This document shows, piece after piece, positions 33,306 through 40,265 of a stretch of DNA of 64,000 bases. This DNA is from a virus. Within the stretch, counting starts at the first letter, position 1. Each line of letters begins with the position of its first letter. Both the position numbers and the translations under genes were made by a program. The notes under the pieces were generated by a model. That model saw nothing but the letters and a program-made list of their open reading frames with translations. It was not told the DNA's origin and ran no database searches. Where the stretch lies: the IMG/VR virus record IMGVR_UViG_3300050821_008607, positions 34,184-98,183 of that record. One strand, 5' to 3'.

Positions 33306-33499
33306 GACGTCACGCCAGCGCACCGCTTGCACGGCAGTTGCCGGTGGTGGACGTGGCAGGACTGGTCGCGGGCGGGTTCGTAGCGTGGGGTGAGGCCGAC
33401 GAAGTTGAAGTAGGCGGCGGCCTGCTTGCGGGCGAAGTGCCGGGACGTCGCGCGGCGAACGGACCTGGGCGCGGACCGGTCGTAGGTGGTGGCGGGCAT
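33302..33499 (-). CDS. Small basic protein at start of late gene string
   Basis: ATG at 33499 with GGAG 7 nt upstream, 65 aa. RRATSRHFARKQAAAYFNFV is basic and helical; the end carries CHVHHRQLPCKRC, a possible zinc site. It is the first gene after the inverted-repeat region at 33514-33609. Confidence 0.5.
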   Translation of the reverse strand: MPATTYDRSAPRSVRRATSRHFARKQAAAYFNFVGLTPRYEPARDQSCHVHHRQLPCKRCAGVTS

Positions 33500-33513
33500 G
33501 GGTTGTCTCCTTC

Positions 33514-33609
33514 GGGGAACTGCGGGGAACTGGTGCGCGCGGTCGCCGCAGTTCCCCAACCGGGGACCGCGCGCACGCGAAACACCCGGCAGCGCAGGGC
33601 GCACCGGGT
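33514..33609 (-). promoter_or_regulatory. Dense inverted and direct repeats, with terminator hairpin
   Basis: GGGGAACTG is repeated at 33514 and 33524, with its inverse CAGTTCCCC at 33549. A perfect 12-bp inverted repeat, GTGCGCGCGGTC (33533-33544) with GACCGCGCGCAC (33565-33576), surrounds the latter. On the minus strand a further stem ACCCGG/CCGGGT (33584-33609) is followed by GTTTCG and would terminate the operon from the right. It could combine termination, a late promoter control site or a packaging signal. Confidence 0.5.
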
Positions 33610-33622
33610 AGCTGGGGGTTGG

Positions 33623-33814
33623 CTACTCGTCGTCGGGCACGAACTCGGCGGCGACCCCGTACCGGGGCGTGCAGCTGATGGCGTCGTGTGACCAACGCCC
33701 GTTGATCTCGATGGCGTCAGCACCGCAGCGCGAACACGAACCGAAGCGCGGGTGCACGTCCTCGGGGAGCGTGAACGGGGCGTGCAGGGCGCGGGCGGGA
33801 TGATCGTCGGTCAC
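33623..33814 (-). CDS. Small Cys-containing protein
   Basis: GTG at 33814 gives 63 aa. FGSCSRCGADAIEINGRWSH and ISCTPRYG give a CxxC and one distal Cys, consistent with a small zinc domain. Overlaps the upstream gene (GTGA) and is followed by a terminator-like hairpin. Confidence 0.5.
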   Translation of the reverse strand: MTDDHPARALHAPFTLPEDVHPRFGSCSRCGADAIEINGRWSHDAISCTPRYGVAAEFVPDDE

Positions 33815-34212
33815 TCGCCGCCCTCGGAGAGGATGCTGCGGAGCAGGGAGTCCGGCACAGAATCGGTCTCCTCGCGCGTCCAGCCGAACCGCGTCCAGGC
33901 TGCGTTGTAGAGCGCGGCCTTCGGGGTGTCGGCCGTCGTGCAAGTGATGTACGGCGCCGTCGGATAGACCGGCATGGTCGGGTACATCGGCGTGTACGGC
34001 ATTGTCGGAGGCGTGATCGGGGCGGGCGGGGTCCCACCGGGGCCGAGGTCGGCACAGGGCACGATGTCCCACAGGCCGCTGCTCAGCGCAGGCCACGTCT
34101 CCAGCACCTTGAGCGTGGCCTTGGCCTGCTCTTCGGTGTCGTAGGGGCCGAAAGCCTGCCGGACGCCGGACCGGTCGGACTCGGACAGGACTACAACGAA
34201 GCGGGTGATCAT
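33811..34212 (-). CDS. Hypothetical protein with Pro/Tyr-rich middle
   Basis: A 133-aa protein. The N-terminal 50 residues look folded (RFVVVLSESDRSGVRQAFGP, EEQAKATLKVLETWPAL). Residues about 60-90 are Pro/Tyr/Thr repeats (PYTPMYPTMPVYPTAPY). The C-terminus is helical. No family recognised. Confidence 0.5.
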   Translation of the reverse strand: MITRFVVVLSESDRSGVRQAFGPYDTEEQAKATLKVLETWPALSSGLWDIVPCADLGPGGTPPAPITPPTMPYTPMYPTMPVYPTAPYITCTTADTPKAALYNAAWTRFGWTREETDSVPDSLLRSILSEGGE

Positions 34213-34358
34213 CACGCCTCGCCCTCGTCGTCGACGTCCACGCTGGTGCAGTCGCACGGCCACTCCGCCGCCGACTGCCCCCGGCACTTGCCCGTCGGGC
34301 CGTGCTCGGCGGGGAGGTGGCCGCAGGTGCACGGGATGTAGGCGCGGGAGTCGGGCAT
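34212..34358 (-). CDS. Cys-rich micro-protein
   Basis: A 48-aa product with TGATG overlaps at both ends. CTCGHLPAEHGPTGKC and WPCDCTSVDVDDEGEA supply the metal ligands. Belongs to the string of small zinc proteins. Confidence 0.5.
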   Translation of the reverse strand: MPDSRAYIPCTCGHLPAEHGPTGKCRGQSAAEWPCDCTSVDVDDEGEA

Positions 34359-34579
34359 CAGCGCACCTCCCGGAACCTCGGCGTGAACGCGTCCGCGATG
34401 GAGGTGAACGGGCCGGAAGGGCAGCAGGCCGGGCACGGGTCGCCTGCGCCGCAGCCACACGCGCCGTGCTCGCAAGTGTCGTTGAACGCGGCCTCGTGGC
34501 AGCACTCGGGGCCCCAGAGCTTGTCCGGGTGGTTCTCGCAGACGAAGCCGGTATCGCGGCAGGCGGGGCAGGCGGGCAT
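34358..34579 (-). CDS. Cys-rich zinc protein
   Basis: ATG at 34579 follows GGAGG at 8 nt; 73 aa. Ten Cys are spread over CPACRDTGFVC, CCHEAAFNDTCEHGACGCG and CPACC, so it may bind two or three zinc ions. It is the first gene downstream of the hairpins at 34602-34767. Confidence 0.55.
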   Translation of the reverse strand: MPACPACRDTGFVCENHPDKLWGPECCHEAAFNDTCEHGACGCGAGDPCPACCPSGPFTSIADAFTPRFREVR

Positions 34580-34601
34580 GGTCACCGCCTCCGTGGTAGG
34601 C

Positions 34602-34767
34602 GTCGCGCGTCCCGGCAGGGCGGCCGGGACGCGCGACCAACCCGCGACCAGCCACCCTCGAAGCACGGGCGCGGGCGCGGGACCCCGCCGTGGGGGGAAG
34701 TCGGCGGGGAGATCAGGCAGGCGGACATGGCGAGACCCCGGAGCGATATCCATCTTCCGGGGCCTCT
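34602..34767. terminator. Two strong hairpins between tRNA region and small genes
   Basis: A perfect 15-bp stem (34602-34616 with 34623-34637, loop 6 nt) and a second stem with 10 of 11 pairs (34732-34742 with 34757-34767) flank an otherwise empty stretch. Neither has a T run; GC-rich hairpins without T runs can terminate in Streptomyces. A short possible ORF between them has no convincing ribosome site. Confidence 0.45.
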
Positions 34768-34806
34768 ATGTAATGCCACCTACTGCGCACGCCAGCACGT
34801 TTAAGG

Positions 34807-34909
34807 GTGCAGGTCAGTCTCAGACCGCCCCGTTCTGCCATTGAACGTACCCAGGCACGGAGAGCCCGGGGCCGGATTCGAACCGGCAACTAACGATTGG
34901 AGCCTGCAC
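34807..34909 (-). tRNA. Candidate circularly permuted tRNA 2
   Basis: Transcribed right to left: a T-arm with canonical loop TTCGAAT and 5-bp stem GCCGG/CCGGC (34871-34887), then the 3' acceptor strand CCCGGGC and U73, then a 6-nt spacer, then a 5' acceptor strand GCCTGGG (34850-34856) pairing 7 of 7 with it (one G-U), TA, and a D-arm with stem CGTT/AACG and GG in the loop. Flanks GTGCAGG (34903-34909) and CCTGCAC (34807-34813) pair perfectly. An anticodon stem GGCGG with TCGTT is possible but wobble-rich, and U33 is not obvious, so the anticodon is unassigned. Confidence 0.5.
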
Positions 34910-34936
34910 TCGGTCGATCTGGCGATCGGTAGCGAT

Positions 34937-35067
34937 GCTGAACCTGGAGCGAGAACCTGAACTTGGGAACGGCTGCCTCTACCGTTTGGGCTACCGGGGC
35001 ACGAGAGCCCCGGGGAGGATTCGAACCTCCACTGTGCCGCGTCGTCAGTCTCGGATTCAGTTTCAGC
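34937..35067 (-). tRNA. Candidate circularly permuted tRNA 1
   Basis: Transcribed right to left: anticodon 3' strand GCGGC (35036-35040), variable ACAGT, T-arm GGAGG-TTCGAAT-CCTCC (35014-35030), 3' acceptor CCGGGGC with U73, a 5-nt spacer, then the 5' acceptor GCCCCGG (34994-35000; 7 of 7 pairs), TA, a D-arm with GG, and anticodon 5' strand GCCGT (34969-34973; 5 of 5 with one wobble). The flanks 35045-35067 and 34937-34960 form a long interrupted helix (4, 5 and 9 of 10 pairs). Anticodon unassigned: TCCCAAG follows the stem and position 33 would be C. Confidence 0.6.
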
Positions 35068-35069
35068 TT

Positions 35070-35104
35070 TGGCCCTCACGGGCCACCCCGCCGCTCAGAC
35101 GGGG
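35070..35104 (-). terminator. Two hairpins after the 244-aa gene
   Basis: TGGCCC/GGGCCA (35070-35085, 4-nt loop) and CCCCG/CGGGG (35086-35104) lie between the gene ending at 35114 and permuted tRNA 1. They could terminate its transcript or act as processing structures ahead of the tRNAs. Confidence 0.45.
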
Positions 35105-35113
35105 AGTCTTGGG

Positions 35114-35848
35114 TTACGCAGCGAACAGGTAGCCGAACACCGTCTCGCCGACGCGCTGGTCGACGACCTCGCTGCCGTTAGCTTCCTCGCGGGCGAACTT
35201 CACGGCATGCTGCAGCTTCTCCACCCGCTCCAGCAGGTCGTTGACCCGCTTGGCCGGCAGGGCCCCGGAGAACTTGACCTGCGTCCAGAAGCCGACGGTC
35301 ACGTCCTCGGTGTACACCTGCACCTGCGCCGGGTGCTGCTGCGTCGCCGGGGTCAGCTCGTGGTTGCGGTACACCTTCTTCGTGCGGTGCGTCTTGACCG
35401 CGTCGGTGCGCCACGCGTCGGACGAGTCGTCCAGGGTCCACGACTCCGACGGGTCGAGCACCGGCAGCTTCTTGATGAAGGTGTGGATGTCGACCAGCTG
35501 CTTCTCCAGGAACAGGAGGTAGCTGACCGGTGCGCCCTTCACCAGCAGGTGGCCGTCGACCTTGACGTCGGCCTTCGCGGTGCAGTTTGCCCAGTCCTTC
35601 GTCGCGGTGACGTCGAACAGTCGGGTGAGCGTGGCCGCGGTGGACGCGATGACGTCCTCGGCGCGGACCTGAACCTTGGTGGACTCGGGCGGCAGCTGCT
35701 CGCCCTCTTCGTCCTTGGGCTGATAGGTGCGGGCAATCCCGGACAGTAGCGGGGACTTCTGCACGTTGTGGTGGGCTGCGGTGAGGTCGGCGAAGGCTTT
35801 CGCCTTCACGCCCTTCTCGACAGCAATGATCTGGTTGAGCTTGGCCAC
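35114..35848 (-). CDS. Conserved actinophage protein, DUF7873-like
   Basis: A 244-aa soluble protein beginning MAKLNQIIAVEKGVKAKAFA. The start, KVYRNHELTPATQQHPAQVQ and the ending VGETVFGYLFAA are familiar from many actinobacterial phages; I assign it to a DUF7873-like family with moderate certainty. It has no enzyme motif I can name. A promoter-like region with a 9-bp palindrome lies just upstream, and tRNA sequences follow, so it may be strongly and separately expressed. Confidence 0.7.
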   Translation of the reverse strand: MAKLNQIIAVEKGVKAKAFADLTAAHHNVQKSPLLSGIARTYQPKDEEGEQLPPESTKVQVRAEDVIASTAATLTRLFDVTATKDWANCTAKADVKVDGHLLVKGAPVSYLLFLEKQLVDIHTFIKKLPVLDPSESWTLDDSSDAWRTDAVKTHRTKKVYRNHELTPATQQHPAQVQVYTEDVTVGFWTQVKFSGALPAKRVNDLLERVEKLQHAVKFAREEANGSEVVDQRVGETVFGYLFAA

Positions 35849-35865
35849 GCTCTGCTCCTCACATC

Positions 35866-35902
35866 AAGCTGTAAGGCACATTAGCACCTTGGGTTACAGC
35901 TT
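35866..35902 (-). promoter_or_regulatory. Palindromic operator/promoter region of the 244-aa gene
   Basis: AAGCTGTAA (35866-35874) and TTACAGCTT (35894-35902) form a perfect 9-bp inverted repeat with a 19-bp gap. On the minus strand a -10-like TAATGT lies inside the gap. The gap size fits a dimeric regulator covering a promoter; a transcript hairpin is the alternative. Confidence 0.5.
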
Positions 35903-35955
35903 GCTGGGCCTCGCGGGCCGGGAGCGTGGCCAGACGAAACCGGCCCGCGAGGAGC

Positions 35956-36183
35956 TCAGGCGGCCACCGGGTAGACGCGGCGCGCCTTCTCGCGGGTCGC
36001 ACGCTCGGCCTTGACGACGTCGATCGCACGGAAGAGCGGCCGACCCTGGTGATCCCGGGCGGCGATCTGCAGCCGGCCCCGGTAGCGCCAGTTGTGGACT
36101 ACGTTCGGTTTCACCTCGGCGGCCTCGGCGGCCTCGGCCACGCTCCACAGGGTGGTCTCCAGATCCACAGCAAGGTCGACCAC
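35956..36183 (-). CDS. Small helix-turn-helix protein, excisionase/MerR-like
   Basis: A 75-aa protein (GTG start). SVAEAAEAAEVKPNVVHNWR forms a winged-helix recognition segment and GRLQIAARDHQGRPLFRAID the wing, as in AlpA/Xis-type or MerR-like DNA-binding domains. It lies next to the palindromic control region of the 244-aa gene and might bind it. A recombination directionality role is possible but no integrase is in the window. Confidence 0.65.
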   Translation of the reverse strand: MVDLAVDLETTLWSVAEAAEAAEVKPNVVHNWRYRGRLQIAARDHQGRPLFRAIDVVKAERATREKARRVYPVAA

Positions 36184-36215
36184 TGTGCACCTCCGTACCG
36201 TGCTTGGATATGCGA

Positions 36216-36248
36216 AAAGGCCCCGCCATCGCCTGATGGGGGGCCTTT
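36216..36248. terminator. Bidirectional terminator
   Basis: AAAGGCCCC pairs with GGGGCCTTT, extended inside by CCATC/GATGG, giving A and T tracts on both strands. It lies between the HTH gene and the 233-aa gene. Confidence 0.7.
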
Positions 36249-36305
36249 CGAAGTCTCACGGGCATGCCTCGCGTGGCCTCATCATCATGCATGAGAGCCG
36301 GAAGA

Positions 36306-37007
36306 TCAAGCAGCGATGCCCGCGAACTTCGCCGCGTCGTGGAGGCGCTGGACGTGGACGGCGTACTCGTCGTTGGACATGACGTTCTGGCAGTCCTGGT
36401 TGGTGCACTCGACAACGCCGTTCCGTGACCGCATCCACGGATCCCGGCAGCGCGGGCAAGGGGCAACGCGCTGCACGGGCCGCTGCTCGTCCTGCTTGCA
36501 GAACACTTCGGCGGAGTGGTGCCAGGAGTAGATCTGCCAGGCCGGGTTGCCGGAGCGTCCGCCGTGGGAGTCGGTGGCGCAGGGGTGTTCGGCGAGGAGC
36601 CAGCGCAGATGCCGGATGAGGGTGCCCAGCGCGCGGTTGATGGCGGCGCTGCCGGTGTCGGGGTTCTCGACGGGTTCGTCGAGGTGTTCGCGGACGTCGT
36701 TGGCAAGGATGAGGATCCCTTCGCCGAGGCCGTCGGCGAACAGGCGGGCGTGCTGCCCGGGCCAGGGCGGGGCCTGGAGTCCGACGCGGCCGATGGTGCC
36801 GACCAGCTTGGCGAGGGTGCCTTCTTCGCCTTCGAGGTAGACCGCGTCGAACAGGGCCGGGAGCTGGTGGAGTTGGGTGTGGGCGCTGGCGTAGCAGGAC
36901 CAGCAGTGGACGGGCTCGCCGGGGACGGGTTCGAGGTTGTGTTGCCGGCCGAGTTCTTCGGCGCGGCGCCAAGCGGAGTTGCATCGACCTGGGCAGGGGC
37001 TGGGCAT
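36306..37007 (-). CDS. Zinc-finger protein of phage/plasmid type
   Basis: A 233-aa protein. N-terminal CPGRCNSAWR and VHCWSCYASAH form one zinc site; a long helical middle (INRALGTLIRHLRWLLAEHP) precedes the C-terminal site CPRCRDPWMRSRNGVVECTN with a following Cys. Such proteins are frequent in Streptomyces phages and mobile elements and are probably DNA-binding. First gene left of a divergent promoter region at 37008-37145. Confidence 0.6.
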   Translation of the reverse strand: MPSPCPGRCNSAWRRAEELGRQHNLEPVPGEPVHCWSCYASAHTQLHQLPALFDAVYLEGEEGTLAKLVGTIGRVGLQAPPWPGQHARLFADGLGEGILILANDVREHLDEPVENPDTGSAAINRALGTLIRHLRWLLAEHPCATDSHGGRSGNPAWQIYSWHHSAEVFCKQDEQRPVQRVAPCPRCRDPWMRSRNGVVECTNQDCQNVMSNDEYAVHVQRLHDAAKFAGIAA

Positions 37008-37145
37008 GGCGAGGGCTCCCGAGAGTCAGGAGTGGCAGGTGATGTCGCCAGTATGCGCCTGCGGCACTGTTGACGTGGCGCGTTGCGTGTGGCGAATCCG
37101 CCCGTTTCGGGTGCGCCCGCCGTGACGCGGCGTCACCATGGACGC

Positions 37146-37349
37146 ATGGGGACTCGGTTGACCATTTGGTCTGAGACGCGCGCCGAGGCGGATGCGTGGG
37201 CTGCCGTGTTCCGCGCGCTGGGCTTGGATGTCGGGACCCCGGCTCATCTGACCCACCGTGGCGAGTGGATGGTGCGGGCACTCCCGGCCGGTCAGCGCCT
37301 GCAGCGGCAGGACGGCCGCGAGTGCACCCAGCCGAAGGAAGCCTCATAG
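37146..37349 (+). CDS. Small plus-strand gene
   Basis: ATG at 37146, 67 aa: TRLTIWSETRAEADAWAAVF, LGLDVGTPAHLTHRGEWMVR. The composition looks coding. A TTGACG hexamer lies about 80 nt upstream. Its 3' end overlaps the end of the convergent DUF6221 gene by 58 nt, which weakens the call. Function unknown. Confidence 0.45.
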   Translation: MGTRLTIWSETRAEADAWAAVFRALGLDVGTPAHLTHRGEWMVRALPAGQRLQRQDGRECTQPKEAS

Positions 37350-37819
37350 CAGCCGGGCGACGACTGGCGTGCGGGTGCGCGGTCGCGGAACGGGCTCGAC
37401 GCACCGATCATGGCCAACTCGATGTCCAGCATCCGTCGACCGGCCCAGTACAGGGCATCGATGACCTCAGCGGGCACCTTGGGCTCGTCGGCAGGGGTCG
37501 GCTCGGGCGCCCAGGTCTGGTCGTAGCCCTCCCGGTCGGCGTAGGGCAGTGCCAGCGCGGCCCAGATCGCGTCGGTGTCCAGGTTGGTGCCGATCGCCAG
37601 GTAGATGTCGCCGTCCTTGTCGAGTGCGTTCACTGCCGCGATGAGCTGCCGTTTGGCGGTGACCTCGGCCAGTATCCGGGCGGAGCCGAAGCGGTCGTGG
37701 AACATCCGGCCCCGGTCATCGCAGTAGTCGGTGTGCAGGCACGCGGTCTTGAAGTCGACGGCTGCGGCCTGGTCGGCGTCGAGTTGGGCCAGGAGGAAGG
37801 TCACGAGGGGGCTGCTCAT
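37292..37819 (-). CDS. DUF6221-family protein, copy 1
   Basis: ATG at 37819 overlaps the preceding stop (ATGA); 175 aa. PLVTFLLAQLDADQAAAVDF, ILAEVTAKRQLIAAVNALD and LALPYADREGYDQTWAPEP are the family hallmarks. Members are small helical proteins common in Streptomyces phages, function unknown. The last 25 residues are Arg/Cys-rich and may be non-native, as they overlap the convergent small gene. Two further copies are at 38112-38534 and 60631-61080. Confidence 0.65.
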   Translation of the reverse strand: MSSPLVTFLLAQLDADQAAAVDFKTACLHTDYCDDRGRMFHDRFGSARILAEVTAKRQLIAAVNALDKDGDIYLAIGTNLDTDAIWAALALPYADREGYDQTWAPEPTPADEPKVPAEVIDALYWAGRRMLDIELAMIGASSPFRDRAPARQSSPGCYEASFGWVHSRPSCRCRR

Positions 37820-38115
37820 GGGGTCCATGGTGCATCCTTGGCGTGGTCCTGGCTCCTTGCCATCGCGCATCCGTCGCCGTAGCAGTGGATGCCGTCGTAC
37901 TCATCGCACGCCTCCGAGGTACAGCGGCGTCGGGGGACCGCGACGACGGTGACGGGCCCGTAGTTGCCCGCGATCTCCTTCCAGGATTTCTGGCCGTCTC
38001 GGTCCATCGCTACCCAGTAGTCGCCGACGTTGCCCCACTTTTCGCCGAGGCACAGCACGATCGTGCCCACCGGCGGCTCGGGGTCGGCGGTCGTGAGGAC
38101 GTCGCCTACCTTCAC
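37816..38115 (-). CDS. Hypothetical protein with C-terminal Cys cluster
   Basis: GTG at 38115 overlaps the previous stop (GTGA); 99 aa. The ordered first part (KVGDVLTTADPEPPVGTIVL, SWKEIAGNYGPVTVVAVPRR) looks like a small beta barrel. CTSEACDEYDGIHCYGDGC may bind metal. Confidence 0.5.
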   Translation of the reverse strand: MKVGDVLTTADPEPPVGTIVLCLGEKWGNVGDYWVAMDRDGQKSWKEIAGNYGPVTVVAVPRRRCTSEACDEYDGIHCYGDGCAMARSQDHAKDAPWTP

Positions 38116-38534
38116 TCCGTCCACCCCCAGCCCCTGGCGATCAGCTGCACGGTGGCACAGGGCCACGGCTGAGGGTCGCCGTCGTAGTAGTGGCCCGGGG
38201 CGCAGGTCCCGCACGTTGCGACCTCCTCGTAGCAGTCGCAGTTGAGGTCGGCGCACGATTCGTGGATGGGCAAGCTGGCGTAGCGCTGGGGCTGGTGCTC
38301 GACGAGAAGGTCCCGCTCGGCAGCCACCCGCAGCAGGGCCGCGTCGGGCATGTTGGCCTCAATGAACCGCTCCCCGGCACGGATTGCCCTCGTGGACAGG
38401 TCCACGCTCGACAGGATGAACTCGACGGGATTCTCGGGGTGCATCTGGGCGTCGGGCCGGTTCGCCGCCTGCGCGAGGGCCTCAGCCTTCGTGTGGGCGG
38501 CGAGGAGGAACGTCACCGCAGGATGCTCCGTCAT
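38112..38534 (-). CDS. DUF6221-like protein, copy 2
   Basis: A 140-aa protein: HPAVTFLLAAHTKAEALAQA, RAGERFIEANMPDAALLRVA, then CADLNCDCYEEVATCGTCAP. The helical N-terminus and the C-terminal Cys region resemble copies 1 and 3, though diverged. ATGA and GTGA overlaps with both neighbours. Confidence 0.55.
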   Translation of the reverse strand: MTEHPAVTFLLAAHTKAEALAQAANRPDAQMHPENPVEFILSSVDLSTRAIRAGERFIEANMPDAALLRVAAERDLLVEHQPQRYASLPIHESCADLNCDCYEEVATCGTCAPGHYYDGDPQPWPCATVQLIARGWGWTE

Positions 38535-38824
38535 GATCCCTCCGGTGCGAGCAGGAGCGTCGGCGTCATCTGCATGTAGACCGCCATGCCTTGGTCGAGT
38601 TGGTACATCTCCGCCGGGCAGTCCGGGCAGGTCATCACGAACACGGCGTGGGACGGCCGCCGTTCCAGCCGCCAGCGTCGGCCCGTCCGCTTCCGGACCC
38701 AGCGGGCCGGATAGGCGCGGCGCTCCGTTGCAGCGTTCGGGTGGAAGCAGAGATCCGGGCCGCGCGTGGGGGCGAGCAGGGCGTGCAGCAGGGCGCCGGT
38801 GCTGGGCGGGTCGATGTCGGTCAT
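38531..38824 (-). CDS. Hypothetical protein with CPDC motif
   Basis: A 97-aa product. RRPSHAVFVMTCPDCPAEMY and MAVYMQMTPTLLLAPEGS close the protein; one CxxC and scattered His could bind zinc. Translationally coupled to both neighbours. No family recognised. Confidence 0.45.
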   Translation of the reverse strand: MTDIDPPSTGALLHALLAPTRGPDLCFHPNAATERRAYPARWVRKRTGRRWRLERRPSHAVFVMTCPDCPAEMYQLDQGMAVYMQMTPTLLLAPEGS

Positions 38825-39135
38825 GTCGGGCCTTCCAGGTAGCTGAACACGCCGCTGAACTCCGGCCCGCGCGCGATCGTGTGCGTCCCCGGAAATCGGA
38901 ACGGGACCGTGAGCCACTCCACCCCGCTGGGCTGCTCGGGCTCTGGCTCGGGCTGCCCAGCGGGGTGCCGCTGCGCCACGTGCTCGTCGGCCATGCGCAC
39001 CATCTCGCCCAGGTCCAGCGTCGGATCCTCGGTGAGCCACGGCAGCCGGTCGTCCTCGTCGCAGTCCAGGCAGCACAGTTGGTGGCCGGTCAGGGTGCTG
39101 CCGCAGAGGTAGAAGCGGGAGTAGTCGGTGCTCAT
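38821..39135 (-). CDS. Hypothetical protein with Cys cluster
   Basis: A 104-aa acidic protein: FYLCGSTLTGHQLCCLDCDE suggests a zinc knuckle, then EMVRMADEHVAQRHPAGQPE. Overlaps neighbours as ATGA. Function unknown. Confidence 0.45.
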   Translation of the reverse strand: MSTDYSRFYLCGSTLTGHQLCCLDCDEDDRLPWLTEDPTLDLGEMVRMADEHVAQRHPAGQPEPEPEQPSGVEWLTVPFRFPGTHTIARGPEFSGVFSYLEGPT

Positions 39136-39236
39136 GGTCGGCCTGCCGGTCCGGTCAAGGCCGCGCAGATCGCAACAACCCCCACGCATGTCGCCCCGGC
39201 GCAGAAGCCGTCGAGCAGCCAAGCCCACCACGCCAT
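39132..39236 (-). CDS. 34-aa membrane micro-protein
   Basis: Start and stop overlap both neighbouring genes (TGATG and ATGA). MAWWAWLLDGFCAGATCVGV then VAICAALTG form one membrane span. The overlap pattern is the main support. Confidence 0.5.
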   Translation of the reverse strand: MAWWAWLLDGFCAGATCVGVVAICAALTGPAGRP

Positions 39237-39541
39237 CACAGATCCTCTCCGTCCTCGACCGCAAGCAGCCAGTGCCGGTCGCACAGGCTGTCCGCCGTGG
39301 CCTTGCGCCAACACCAGCCATGATCCGGCAGGCAGCGCGTCTCCAGCCACCACTCGCGCGGCCGACGGACCTGATGGCGCAGCCACGCTTGGCAGCGGTC
39401 CCAGCGGGTCACCGGGCGGACGGTGAGCAGGTACGGGCCGACGCCGGTGCAGCCGGTCACCAGGAGCACGTCCTCGCCGTCGAGGCGCAGCCAACTGCCT
39501 CGCTGCACCGGATCCGCCGTCGTGATCGTGGAGGCGGTCAC
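39236..39541 (-). CDS. Small Trp/Cys-containing protein
   Basis: GTG at 39541 (GTGA overlap), 101 aa: RGSWLRLDGEDVLLVTGCTG, WWLETRCLPDHGWCWRKATA. Looks like a small folded domain with paired Cys; unrecognised. Confidence 0.45.
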   Translation of the reverse strand: MTASTITTADPVQRGSWLRLDGEDVLLVTGCTGVGPYLLTVRPVTRWDRCQAWLRHQVRRPREWWLETRCLPDHGWCWRKATADSLCDRHWLLAVEDGEDL

Positions 39542-40146
39542 GGCTGCCTCGCGGTGTGCTGGTGGTCCGCGCCGTACAGATAGGACACGCAGGGCGCGCC
39601 AGGGCACGGCACCAGCACCACGGGGTCGATCAGCTTCGGCACGAGCACGGGCACCGGCTCAACCCGCGCCGTCGGGACCGCTTCGCCGAACGTCTTCCCG
39701 CAGCACTGGCACTGATCCTGCGCCACCGCCCCGTCCTTGATGCTGCTCGTCACGCACTCGTGCCCGCACACCGGCAGGGTCTCGCCAGCCTCGAACCGGC
39801 GTCGTGCCTCCCGCAGTCCGACCAGCAGCGCGATGTGTTCGTCCAGCTCGCACAGATGCAGGTAGTCCGGCTCGCCCTCGCCTGGAATGCCAGCCAGCCT
39901 AGGGCCGGAGTAGTTGAAGAGGTGCGTGCAGCTCGATCCCGACGCGGACCATTCGCCTGTCATGGTCGCCACGTCGAGGTACGTCCTGGTCGGGTCGGTG
40001 ACATACCAGGCGTTGGACCGCCCTGCGATGGCGTCGATGATCCGGCGCGCTGTCGCGGCATGGTCATCACACGGGGCGGCGTCCAGTGCTTCGGCGATCA
40101 CGGTTTCGAGGAACACGTCCTCGGTGGGGATGCTCACGGTGACCAT
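39538..40146 (-). CDS. Hypothetical protein with central zinc motif
   Basis: A 202-aa protein. Helical start (VFLETVIAEALDAAPCDDHA), a middle LREARRRFEAGETLPVCGHE, and CQCCGKTFGEAV, together a likely zinc-binding unit. The alternative GTG six nucleotides inside would also fit. First gene downstream of the double hairpin at 40266-40351. Confidence 0.5.
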   Translation of the reverse strand: MVTVSIPTEDVFLETVIAEALDAAPCDDHAATARRIIDAIAGRSNAWYVTDPTRTYLDVATMTGEWSASGSSCTHLFNYSGPRLAGIPGEGEPDYLHLCELDEHIALLVGLREARRRFEAGETLPVCGHECVTSSIKDGAVAQDQCQCCGKTFGEAVPTARVEPVPVLVPKLIDPVVLVPCPGAPCVSYLYGADHQHTARQP

Positions 40147-40265
40147 GATGCGCCTGCCGCGATCCGCCGCGCCCCGGATATGCAGCGGCGCGCTATCCTC
40201 ACCGCCAGGGCAAGACGCGCACGCCCATCCGCTCGACGGTCAAGGTCCTCCGGGCCCGCGTAGAC

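Noticed and set aside
34582-34779. Minus-strand frame between the two hairpins
   Set aside because: No Shine-Dalgarno, Arg/Pro-rich, and it spans a perfect 15-bp stem, so structure explains the sequence better.
34863-35000. Middle tRNA parts read as one conventional tRNA of 138 nt
   Set aside because: The acceptor stem has a mismatch and no anticodon stem can be formed; the permuted pairing explains the same bases with full complementarity.
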